Positions 57,517 to 64,000 of a stretch of DNA of 64,000 nt are shown here, one piece after another. The stretch is from Kribbella amoyensis (GTDB lineage Bacteria; Actinomycetota; Actinomycetes; Propionibacteriales; Kribbellaceae), in assembly GCF_007828865.1 (NCBI RefSeq), contig NZ_VIVK01000001.1, positions 1,302,001-1,366,000 of the forward strand, in the 5' to 3' direction. Position numbers and translations under genes: made by a program. Each line of letters begins with the position of its first letter. The first letter of the stretch is position 1. Under the pieces are notes generated by a model. That model was given only the letters and a program-made list of their open reading frames with translations. It was not told the origin of the DNA and did no database searches.

Positions 57517-57576
57517 CTGCAGGTCCGCTGTGGACAACCGAGACCGCGTCTCGGCGAGATCGGTCAGGCTTGGTCC

Positions 57577-58452
57577 GTGGCAACAGTCGTGGAAGTGCTG
57601 GCGACCAGCGGCGGTAGTGCGCGGTTCGCCGAGTTGCGGGCCGTCGTGTCGGGACGAGCCATCCGCACGGCGCTTTCCAGCGGGGAGATCCGGCGAGTTG
57701 CCAAGGGCGTCTATGCGCTACCCAAGGCACCCGAGGCGTTGACCGCCGCGCGGAGCCACGGCGGCTTGGTGTCGCACGCCAGCGCCGCCCAGCACTGGGG
57801 CATGCGGACGATCAACGCGCCCCTCCTTCCACATGTCACCCTGCCGCGCGGACGGTTGCGGCGACAGGCCGGTCTCTCGTGCGTCCTGCATTGGGCCGAC
57901 GTGCCGGCCATCGGCGACGTCGTCACCCCGGTGCGAACCGTGCTCGACTGCGTCCGGACCTTGCCATTCGCCGAAGCTCTGGCGATCGCCGACTCGGCAC
58001 TCCACCAACGGATCGTCGATCTGGAAGACCTGCTGGCGGCGGCCGAGCAACTCGTCGGTCCGCATCGCCGCCGGATCCAGCGGGTGGTCGGACTCGCCGA
58101 CGGCCGGGCCGAGTCTGTGCTCGAGTCGGCTCTGCGGGCGCTGCTGATCGAGGCAGGTCTCGACGGGTTCGAGCCCCAGGTCGCCGTCGTGGACCCGGAG
58201 TTCTCCGCTCGGCTGGATCTCGGTCACCGCGGCCTGCGGCTCGGCGTCGAAGCGGACGGCTTCGAGCACCACGGCACCCGCACCGCGTTGGTCCGGGACT
58301 GCCGCCGGCACGTGAACCTCAGCCTGCGGGGCTGGCGGGTCTTGCGGTTCAGCTGGGAGGACGTGATGTACGACGGGGAGTGGGTGGTGGCCGCGGTTGG
58401 TCGGGCGGCCGGACTCGCACCACTCACCAACGGCCTCCGCATCGCCGCCTGA
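57577..58452 (+). CDS. AbiEi antitoxin-domain and endonuclease-like protein
   Basis: The 291-residue protein has an N-terminal winged-helix AbiEi-type domain (SGRAIRTALSSGEIRRVAKG, then VYALPK) as in type IV antitoxins, and a C-terminal DUF559/Vsr-like nuclease fold: FSARLDLGHRGLRLGVEADG, FEHHGTRTALVRDCRRHVNL and GWRVLRFSWEDV, in which D, E and following basic residues give a PD-(D/E)xK-type site. No AbiEii toxin gene is next to it. Such fused proteins are common and of unknown role in Actinomycetota; defence or repair are guesses. The GTG start at 57577 is the nearest to the conserved region. Confidence 0.75.
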   Translation: MATVVEVLATSGGSARFAELRAVVSGRAIRTALSSGEIRRVAKGVYALPKAPEALTAARSHGGLVSHASAAQHWGMRTINAPLLPHVTLPRGRLRRQAGLSCVLHWADVPAIGDVVTPVRTVLDCVRTLPFAEALAIADSALHQRIVDLEDLLAAAEQLVGPHRRRIQRVVGLADGRAESVLESALRALLIEAGLDGFEPQVAVVDPEFSARLDLGHRGLRLGVEADGFEHHGTRTALVRDCRRHVNLSLRGWRVLRFSWEDVMYDGEWVVAAVGRAAGLAPLTNGLRIAA

Positions 58453-58510
58453 GAGCGGCGCTGAGCGTGAGCCGACCGGCGCGGACGAGGTTGGATGCTC
58501 CTATGGATGG

Positions 58511-59593
58511 TCAAGTAGTGGCTGGTTGCTTGTTGGTGGTGGGTTGTGTTTGGCGGAGTGTGTAGTAGATCTCGCGGGCGATGAGTCGTTTGAGGCAGCG
58601 GATGGTGTCTTTTTTGGACAGGCCGTCGGCGGTGCGTTTGGCGAGGTAGGTGTGGGTGCGTGGGTCCCAGCGGAGTCGGTTGATGACGATGAGGTAGAGG
58701 GCTTTGTTGGCTTGGCGGTCGCCGCCGCGGTTGAGGCGGTGGCGTTGTGTTTGGCCTGAGGATGCGGGGATGGGGGCGGCGCCGCAGAGCATCGCGAAGG
58801 CGGCTTCGGAGTGGATCCGTTCGGGGTTGGGGCCGGCGGTGACCAGGAGCTGCCCGGCGATGTCGGGGCCGACTCCGGTGAGCTGGAGAAGGGCCGGGTT
58901 GATCGTTTCGATCAGGGCTGTGATGAGGGTGTCGAGCTCGGCGATCTCTTGTTGGGCGGTGGCGTAGCGGCGTGCCAGTGAACGCAGCGCGGTTTTGACG
59001 GCTTGTTCGGGGACGCCGATCTGGGTGGTATCGGGTCGCAGGTTGCGGCAGGTGTGGATCAGGCGGGCGGTGGTGAGGCCTCGTAGCTGGTCGCGCAGAC
59101 CATGGGGTGCGGTCACGATCAGGGCTTTGATCTGGCGCATGCAGCCGGCGCGTTGGTCGACGGCGCTGGTGCGGGCGACCCGCAGGTTCCGCAGCGCCTC
59201 GACCTGGCTGTCGCGGTTTTTGGGGGTGCCGGTGCGGACTTTGCCCAGGGCGGCGCGGGCGGCGGCTTCGGCATCGATCGGGTCGGATTTCCCGGCCCGG
59301 CGGCGGGTCTTACGGTTCGGCCGGTCGATCTCGACGACCGTGATGCCTTGCTCGCTCAGATAGGTCGTCAGACCGGCCCCGTAGGCGCCGGTGCCCTCCA
59401 CTCCGGCCAGGACCAGCCGCCCGAACGACCGCAGCCAGGCCAGCAGCGCGGCATAGCCGGCCCGGGTGGTGGGAAACGTGGCATGGCCGAGCATCCGGCC
59501 GGTCTGATCGATCGCGGCCGCGGTGTGAGTGTCTCGGTGGGTGTCGACACCACCGGTGATCTCGACCTGGGACCGGGCCTCTGCTCGTGGCAT
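58511..59593 (-). CDS. IS110-family transposase (DEDD recombinase)
   Basis: The 360-residue transposase has an N-terminal RuvC-like DEDD domain: GVDTHRDTH (Asp), AGVEGTGAYG (Glu), and KSDPIDAEAAAR (two Asp). The C-terminal transposase_20 domain contains TGVGPDIAGQLLVTAG (helix-hairpin-helix-like) and the serine-bearing IPASSGQTQRHRLNRGGDR. The start chosen is the ATG giving MPRAEARSQVEITGGVD. The gene is full length, so the element may be active. Confidence 0.93.
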   Translation of the reverse strand: MPRAEARSQVEITGGVDTHRDTHTAAAIDQTGRMLGHATFPTTRAGYAALLAWLRSFGRLVLAGVEGTGAYGAGLTTYLSEQGITVVEIDRPNRKTRRRAGKSDPIDAEAAARAALGKVRTGTPKNRDSQVEALRNLRVARTSAVDQRAGCMRQIKALIVTAPHGLRDQLRGLTTARLIHTCRNLRPDTTQIGVPEQAVKTALRSLARRYATAQQEIAELDTLITALIETINPALLQLTGVGPDIAGQLLVTAGPNPERIHSEAAFAMLCGAAPIPASSGQTQRHRLNRGGDRQANKALYLIVINRLRWDPRTHTYLAKRTADGLSKKDTIRCLKRLIAREIYYTLRQTQPTTNKQPATT

Positions 59594-59689
59594 GGTGGGT
59601 ACTGCCGTCCTTCCACTGGCTAGGGATGAGGGCGGCACGCACCAGCCGAGGCGAGCGGACAAGACAGTGATGGGTGCCTGCTGGCACAG
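59594..59689 (-). ncRNA. candidate bridge RNA region of the IS110 element
   Basis: IS110 elements such as IS621 encode a structured bridge RNA in the non-coding stretch before the transposase. Here that stretch is about 96 bases, from the left end to the ATG. A short stem GCCTG/CAGGC is visible near the outer end (about 59671-59688). The target- and donor-binding loops cannot be deduced by eye. It is placed by analogy only; the known example is longer. Confidence 0.3.
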
Positions 59690-59733
59690 GCTCCTATGAG
59701 GTCACAAACCCCTCGTCCGGTGAGTGCACGTGA

Positions 59734-59813
59734 CCCCCGCAGTGGTCGACCGACATATCCAATTCAAGACCCGAAGTCAGTGAGTGCTTGAGTCAGGACG
59801 ACCACCGCGGGGG
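59734..59813. repeat. 15-bp inverted repeat between IS110 and hutI
   Basis: CCCCCGCAGTGGTCG (59734-59748) is complementary to CGACCACCGCGGGGG (59799-59813) with one mismatch; the loop is 50 bases. It lies just outside the IS end and near the end of hutI, with both genes on the minus strand. It might be the hutI terminator. The rest of the gap holds GTGAGTGGTGCAGGTCCGC (59835-59853), like the arms at 57.5 kb. Confidence 0.6.
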
Positions 59814-59857
59814 ACCACACCCATCATCCTCACTGTGAGTGGTGCAGGTCCGCGGCC

Positions 59858-61021
59858 CTACCCGGGACGCCCACCGACGAGGGTTTGCGTCACCAGCGGG
59901 ACGCCGGGGCGGTAGGCGAGGTGGACGTAGGAGGGGGCGTCGAGGACGGCGAGGTCGGCTCGGGCTCCTACTCGGAGGTGGCCGATGTCTTCGCGGCGGA
60001 GTGAGGCGGCGCCGCCGGCCGTGGCGGACCAGAGGGCTTCGGCCGGGGACATGCGCATCTCGCGGACGGCCAGGGCGATGCAGAACGGCATCGAGGACGA
60101 GTAGCCGGAGCCCGGGTTGCAGTCGGTGGCCAGGGCGACCGTGACGCCGGCTTCGAGGAGACGACGGGCGTCCGGGTACGGCGACCGGGTGGAGAACTCG
60201 ATCGCGGGCAGCAGGCCGGCCACGACCCCGGTGGAGGCCAGCGCGTCCACGTCGGCGTCGGTCAGGTAAGTGCAGTGGTCGGCGGCGGCCGCGCCCACTT
60301 CGCAGGCGACCTGGACGCCCGGGCCTTCGCCGAGCTGATTCGCGTGCACCCTGGCCTGCAGACCCTTCGCCTGACCCGCTCGCAGGATCGCGCGCGCCTG
60401 GTCCGCGTCGAAGGCCCCGCGTTCCACGAACACGTCGACCCACTTGCTGTGCGGGGCCGCCTGGTCCAGCATCGGCCCGGTCACCAGGTCCACGTACCCC
60501 GCGGGGTCGTCCTGGTACTCGGCCGGGACCACGTGCGCGCCCAGGTACGTCGTCTCGTCGGTGAAGCCGGCCGCGATCGCGAGCGAGCGCGCCTCGTCGG
60601 CGACGGTCAGGCCGTACCCGGACTTGATCTCGACCGTGGTCGTACCCTGGCGGCGCATCTCGGTCACCAACCGGGCCACGGTCGCGGTGAGCTGCTGGTC
60701 GGCCGCTCCGCGGGTCGCGGTCACCGTGGTCCGGATCCCGCCCGCGCTGTACGGCTGTCCGGTCATCCTGGCCGCGAACTCCTCGGCCCGGTCCCCCGCG
60801 AAGACCAGGTGCGCGTGCGAGTCCACGAATCCCGGGATCACCGCGCGGTCGCCGAGGTCCATCGAGGTGTCCGCGGCCGGGGCCTCGCGGCGGCCGCCGA
60901 CCCAGGCGATCCTGCCGCCCTCGATCACCAGCGCCGCGTCCCGCAGTTCGCCGAGCGGGCCGCCGTGGGCCGGGTCGTTGGTCACCAGCGAACCGATCGA
61001 CGTCAACAGCAGCGAGCTCAT
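59858..61021 (-). CDS. hutI: imidazolonepropionase
   Basis: The 387-residue amidohydrolase opens the imidazolone ring to give N-formimino-glutamate, the third step of histidine breakdown. It shows [48 protein letters not shown] and ALATDCNPG, the metal-binding and substrate blocks of HutI. The ATG overlaps the stop of hutF (ATGA at 61018-61021). It is the last gene of the operon within this window. Confidence 0.95.
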   Translation of the reverse strand: MSSLLLTSIGSLVTNDPAHGGPLGELRDAALVIEGGRIAWVGGRREAPAADTSMDLGDRAVIPGFVDSHAHLVFAGDRAEEFAARMTGQPYSAGGIRTTVTATRGAADQQLTATVARLVTEMRRQGTTTVEIKSGYGLTVADEARSLAIAAGFTDETTYLGAHVVPAEYQDDPAGYVDLVTGPMLDQAAPHSKWVDVFVERGAFDADQARAILRAGQAKGLQARVHANQLGEGPGVQVACEVGAAAADHCTYLTDADVDALASTGVVAGLLPAIEFSTRSPYPDARRLLEAGVTVALATDCNPGSGYSSSMPFCIALAVREMRMSPAEALWSATAGGAASLRREDIGHLRVGARADLAVLDAPSYVHLAYRPGVPLVTQTLVGGRPG

Positions 61022-62325
61022 GTCACCTCCGCGATCGAGGCCGCCAGCTCGGCCGCCACGTCCATCCCTGCATGCTTGCCTTCAACAACAACCTGGCGCC
61101 CCGACACGACCACGTCGGTGACGTCGGCCGCCGACGCCGCGAACACCGCGGTCTCCACCGACCCGCCCGTCCCCGCGGTCCGTACGCTGTCCAGCCGGAC
61201 CGCGACCAGGTCCGCCCGGGCCCCGATCTCGATCCGGCCCGCGTCCGCGAATCCGAGCGACTGGTGTCCGGCGGACGTCGCGGCGGTGAGCAGCTCGGAG
61301 GCGGACCAGTTCCCGCGTTCCTGGGACGCCAGCCGCTCGTCCAGCTCGACGGCCCGCGCCTCCTCGAACAGGTCGATCACCGCGTGACTGTCCGACCCGA
61401 GCGTCAACGGCGAACCGGCGTCCCGCAGCGCGACCGACGGCCCGATCCCGTCGGCGAGATCGCGCTCGGTCGTCGGGCAGAAACACGAGTACGTCGCCGA
61501 ACTCCCGAGCAGGCCGACGTCCACCGGGGTCAGGTGGGTCGCGTGCACCGCGCTCGTCCGCGCACTCAGGAACCCGGCCTCGTCCAGCACCTGCGCCGGC
61601 GTCCGCCCGTACGTCGCCAGGCAGGCCTCGTTCTCGGCGACCTGCTCGGACAGGTGGACGTGCAAAGGGGCCTCCGGCAACAACGAGGCGACCGGGCCGA
61701 GCTGATCCTTCGGGACGCCACGGACCGAGTGCGCCGCGGCCCCGATCACCACGTCGTCGTCACCGCGCAACTCCTGGACCCGGCGGACCCATCCGGTCAC
61801 GTCGCCGTCGCTGAACCGCTGCTGTACCTCGTTCAGCGGTTGGTCGAAACCGCCCGCGACGTAACAGGTGTCGAGCAACGTGATCCGCAGTCCGGCGTCC
61901 TTCGCGGCCGCGATCAGGGCCGCGCCCATCGCGTTCGGGTCGTCGTACCTGCGGCCGCCAGGAGCGTGGTGGAGATAGTGGAACTCGCCGACCGCGGTGA
62001 TCCCGGCGAGCACCATCTCGCCGTACACGGCCCGCGCGAGCCGGTAGTACGTGTCCGGCGTGAGCACCGACGCCACTGCGTACATCTGCTCGCGCCACGT
62101 CCAGAAGGTGCCGCGCCCGGTCTGGGTCCGGCCCCGGAGAGCTCGGTGGAAGGCGTGGCTGTGACAGTTCGCGAGGCCCGGCAGAACCAGCCCGTCCAGC
62201 CGCACCGCGTCACCCGGCACGACGCCGGTCTCGACCGAGATGACGCGCCCCTCGGAAACCCCGATGAGAACGCCGTCCGCCACTCCGGTCGGCAGGACGG
62301 CCCGAGCACACCAGTACGACGTCAC
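61018..62325 (-). CDS. hutF: formimidoylglutamate deiminase
   Basis: The 435-residue amidohydrolase turns N-formimidoyl-glutamate into N-formylglutamate and ammonia. The metal site is in [39 protein letters not shown] and [13 protein letters not shown] are typical of HutF. The GTG start overlaps the stop of the M20 amidohydrolase gene (GTGA at 62322-62325). Its presence shows that this organism uses the five-step route via N-formylglutamate. Confidence 0.94.
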   Translation of the reverse strand: MTSYWCARAVLPTGVADGVLIGVSEGRVISVETGVVPGDAVRLDGLVLPGLANCHSHAFHRALRGRTQTGRGTFWTWREQMYAVASVLTPDTYYRLARAVYGEMVLAGITAVGEFHYLHHAPGGRRYDDPNAMGAALIAAAKDAGLRITLLDTCYVAGGFDQPLNEVQQRFSDGDVTGWVRRVQELRGDDDVVIGAAAHSVRGVPKDQLGPVASLLPEAPLHVHLSEQVAENEACLATYGRTPAQVLDEAGFLSARTSAVHATHLTPVDVGLLGSSATYSCFCPTTERDLADGIGPSVALRDAGSPLTLGSDSHAVIDLFEEARAVELDERLASQERGNWSASELLTAATSAGHQSLGFADAGRIEIGARADLVAVRLDSVRTAGTGGSVETAVFAASAADVTDVVVSGRQVVVEGKHAGMDVAAELAASIAEVT

Positions 62326-63527
62326 CGGGCGAGATCCTTCAGTACCGCGGTCAGCGCGTCCACCCCGGCCAGGCAGTCGTCCATCTCGGCGTACTCCGCG
62401 GGCGAGTGCGAGACGCCGGTCGGATTCCGGACGAAGAGCATCGCGGTCGGGATCCCCGCGTCGGAGAACACCCCGGCGTCGTGACCCGCGCCGGTCGGCA
62501 GCACCGGGGCCCCGTCGAGGACCCCGACCAGGCGGTCCCGCAGCCCGGCCTCGAAGTCGACGATCGGCGTGACCGACTCGGGCACCAGCTCGACCGTCGT
62601 CCCGTCCCGCTCGGCCCGCTCGGTGGCGAGCCTGGTGATTGCTCCAAGCAACGATTGCAGCGCGTCCTCGGTCGCGGCCCGCGCGTCCAGCCAGGCGATG
62701 ACCCGCGACGGGATCGCGTTGGTCCCGTTCGGCTCGACGGACAACCGGCCGAAGGTGGCCCGCGCACCGGCGAGGCGGGCCTGCTTGTTCGCCGCGAGCG
62801 CGGTCATCGCGTACGTGAGCATCGGGTCGTGCCGGTCCTCCATCAGCGTGGTACCGGCGTGGTTCGCCTCACCGGTGAAGGTGAACCGGAACCGCCCGTG
62901 CGGCCAGATCGAGCTCGCGACCCCCACCGGCGCCGTCAACGCCCGGCCCTGCTCGACGTGCAGCTCGACGAACGCGCCCATCTTGGCCGGCAACGGCGAC
63001 GGCCCCACACCGGCCGGATCGATGCCGGAGCGGCCGAGCGCCTCGGCCAGGGTCAGCCCGGTCCGGTCGGTCAGCGCGAGCGCCTTCTCCCGCGGGATCA
63101 CGCCGGCCGCGACCCGTGAGCCGAGACAGGGCATCCCGAACCGGGACCCCTCCTCCTCCACGAACGCCCCGACCCCGATCGGTACCGACGGGACGAATCC
63201 CTCGGCCCGGAGCAGGTCGATCGCCGACAGCGCGGAGACGACGCCCAACGGACCGTCGAACGCACCCCCGTCGATGACGGAGTCGAGGTGCGACCCGGTC
63301 ACCACCCCCGGGCGGTCCCCGGCTGCCTGCGCGGGGTCCCACCAGGCGATGGTGTTGCCGATCCCGTCGGTCTCGACGGTCAGGTCACGGGCGGCGCACT
63401 GGTCCAGGAACCAGTCGGTGGCGGCCCGTTCGGACGGCGTCCAGCCGCCGCGGCGGTAACCCCCGGTGTCGGGGTCCCGGCCCACGGCGGCCAGCGCCGC
63501 CCACAGGTTCTCGAACGACTCGGACAA
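62322..63527 (-). CDS. M20-family amidohydrolase (allantoate amidohydrolase-like)
   Basis: The 401-residue metal-dependent amidase has the M20C layout: GSHLDSVIDGGAFDGPLGV (His, Asp), VEEEGSRFGMPCLGS (Glu), ELHVEQGRAL (His) and TGAGHDAGVF (His). The start appears to be TTG at 63525-63527, three bases after the stop of the binding-protein gene, as no ATG gives the conserved N terminus. Although similar proteins are called allantoate amidohydrolase, its position directly before hutF and hutI, and the absence of hutG here, suggest that it removes the formyl group from N-formylglutamate. This function is inferred. Confidence 0.85.
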   Translation of the reverse strand: MSESFENLWAALAAVGRDPDTGGYRRGGWTPSERAATDWFLDQCAARDLTVETDGIGNTIAWWDPAQAAGDRPGVVTGSHLDSVIDGGAFDGPLGVVSALSAIDLLRAEGFVPSVPIGVGAFVEEEGSRFGMPCLGSRVAAGVIPREKALALTDRTGLTLAEALGRSGIDPAGVGPSPLPAKMGAFVELHVEQGRALTAPVGVASSIWPHGRFRFTFTGEANHAGTTLMEDRHDPMLTYAMTALAANKQARLAGARATFGRLSVEPNGTNAIPSRVIAWLDARAATEDALQSLLGAITRLATERAERDGTTVELVPESVTPIVDFEAGLRDRLVGVLDGAPVLPTGAGHDAGVFSDAGIPTAMLFVRNPTGVSHSPAEYAEMDDCLAGVDALTAVLKDLAR

Positions 63528-63529
63528 GA

Positions 63530-64000
63530 TCAGGTCAGCGGGTTCTGCGCCAGCCAGTCCTTGGCGATCGCGGCGGGCTGCTCCTTGCCGACGTCGGCGC
63601 GCTTGACCAGCTCGGTCAGCGAGTCGGTGGTCAGCTTCGCCGAGACGGCGTTCAGCGTCGCCGCGATGTCGTCCGACTTGTGGTCGGTCCGGATCAGCGG
63701 AACGATGTTGTTCGGCGGCAGGATGTTCTCCGGGTCCTCCAGCTGGACCAGGTTGTTGTCCTTGATCACCGACTGGGTGGTGAAGAAGTTCGACACCTGG
63801 ATCTGGTTGTCCAGCAGCGCCTTGGTGCTCAGCGGACCACCGGCGTCCAGCGTCTTGTACTCCTTGAATTCGACGCCGTACTTCTCCTTCAGCCCCTTCA
63901 GCCCGGCCTCGCGGACCTTGAACTCGGAGCTGCCGCCCGCGACCATGTCCTTCGACACGGCCTTCAGGTCGGCCAGCGACTTCAGGTTGTACTTGTCGGC
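63530..64000 (-). CDS. substrate-binding protein of OpuAC-type ABC transporter, C-terminal part
   Basis: Only about 156 codons of the 3' end are in the window; the N terminus and signal lie beyond 64000. The sequence DNQIQVSNFFTTQSVIKDNN, LPPNNIVPLIR and LTELVKRADVGKEQPAAIAK matches the C-terminal lobe of glycine betaine/choline/proline binding proteins (OpuAC). It is followed three bases later by the amidohydrolase of the hut cluster, so the transporter may instead bring in histidine or urocanate, as HutX-type OpuAC relatives do. That reading is inference. Confidence 0.82.
   Translation of the reverse strand, partial: ADKYNLKSLADLKAVSKDMVAGGSSEFKVREAGLKGLKEKYGVEFKEYKTLDAGGPLSTKALLDNQIQVSNFFTTQSVIKDNNLVQLEDPENILPPNNIVPLIRTDHKSDDIAATLNAVSAKLTTDSLTELVKRADVGKEQPAAIAKDWLAQNPLT

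Larger units (their letters stand above)
58497..59698 (-). mobile_element. IS110-family insertion sequence
   Basis: The element contains one DEDD transposase gene. Nine-base copies of GCTCCTATG lie at 58497-58505 and 59690-59698, flanking the gene and its upstream non-coding stretch, and probably mark the ends. IS110 elements often lack terminal inverted repeats, and none are visible. The exact boundaries are uncertain by a few bases. The insertion separates the AbiEi-like gene from hutI. Confidence 0.7.

Noticed and set aside
58497..59698. GCTCCTATG repeats as a normal target-site duplication
   Set aside because: IS110 elements usually insert without duplicating the target; the repeats more probably reflect the core recombination sequence or element ends.
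63530..64000. complete protein starting at an internal Met near 63958
   Set aside because: The frame stays open to the window edge and the family is longer, so the true start lies outside the window.

Overview
The window is very GC-rich DNA from a high-GC Gram-positive bacterium of the Actinomycetota. The evidence is the dnaK-grpE-dnaJ-hspR operon with HAIR boxes, a class E sortase, sugar ABC importers without their own ATPase, a GT87 glycosyltransferase, frequent GTG/TTG starts and many ATGA/GTGA start-stop overlaps. The mix of sugar-uptake operons, LacI regulators, secreted hydrolases and a hut cluster fits a soil saprophyte; a Nocardioidaceae genus such as Kribbella is my guess from gene style, not proven. 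No rRNA, tRNA, CRISPR array, prophage or replication origin was seen. Layout: 1-3 kb holds the end of an IclR regulator, a membrane protein, pyrE, a long G/C-skewed repeat region and a class E sortase. 3-7.7 kb holds tdh-kbl (threonine to glycine), an AlkZ-like DNA glycosylase, an aldo/keto reductase and a small ORF behind a DosR-like palindrome. 7.7-17.6 kb is one minus-strand carbohydrate locus: LacI regulator, sugar-binding lipoprotein, two permeases, two tandem paralogous Tat-exported glycosidases of unassigned family, and an NAD-dependent epimerase; a divergent mannonate/galactonate dehydratase-like gene and a LysR gene follow. 20-25.6 kb holds a lipoprotein, an EEP-family phosphatase/nuclease, an SDR and a second ABC sugar importer with a divergent GntR/FCD regulator. 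26.5-28.3 kb has a recurrent inverted repeat, a small lipoprotein and an aminotransferase. 28.3-36.1 kb is an amino-sugar operon (SSS symporter, AGE epimerase, nagB, SIS protein, nagA, ceramidase-like hydrolase) facing a LacI regulator with a perfect 18-bp operator between them. 36-45.5 kb has a nucleotidyltransferase/CDP-alcohol transferase fusion, an ArsC-like protein, clpB with a HAIR box, a two-component system and a GT87 enzyme. 45.6-49.3 kb is a large secreted subtilase. 49.4-54.6 kb is the dnaK operon; after hspR comes a run of five hairpins whose loops are C-tracts, resembling an expanded actinobacterial 6C RNA. 54.7-59.7 kb holds small accessory genes, a sialidase-like BNR protein, an AbiEi/DUF559-like protein and an IS110-family element. 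59.8-64 kb is a histidine-degradation cluster (hutI, hutF, an M20 amidohydrolase) ending in a truncated substrate-binding protein. How it works together: two ABC operons and the SSS operon each pair a local regulator with import and catabolic enzymes, so each looks like a self-contained substrate module; the chaperone genes dnaK and clpB share HAIR operators and so are predicted to answer to HspR encoded in the same window. The most unusual signals are the C-loop hairpin array at 50.0-50.2 kb, a dispersed inverted-repeat motif at 26.5, 57.5 and 59.8 kb, the inverted repeats at 1.7-2.3 kb, the inositol-lipid-type fusion at 36-37 kb and the tandem glycosidases.
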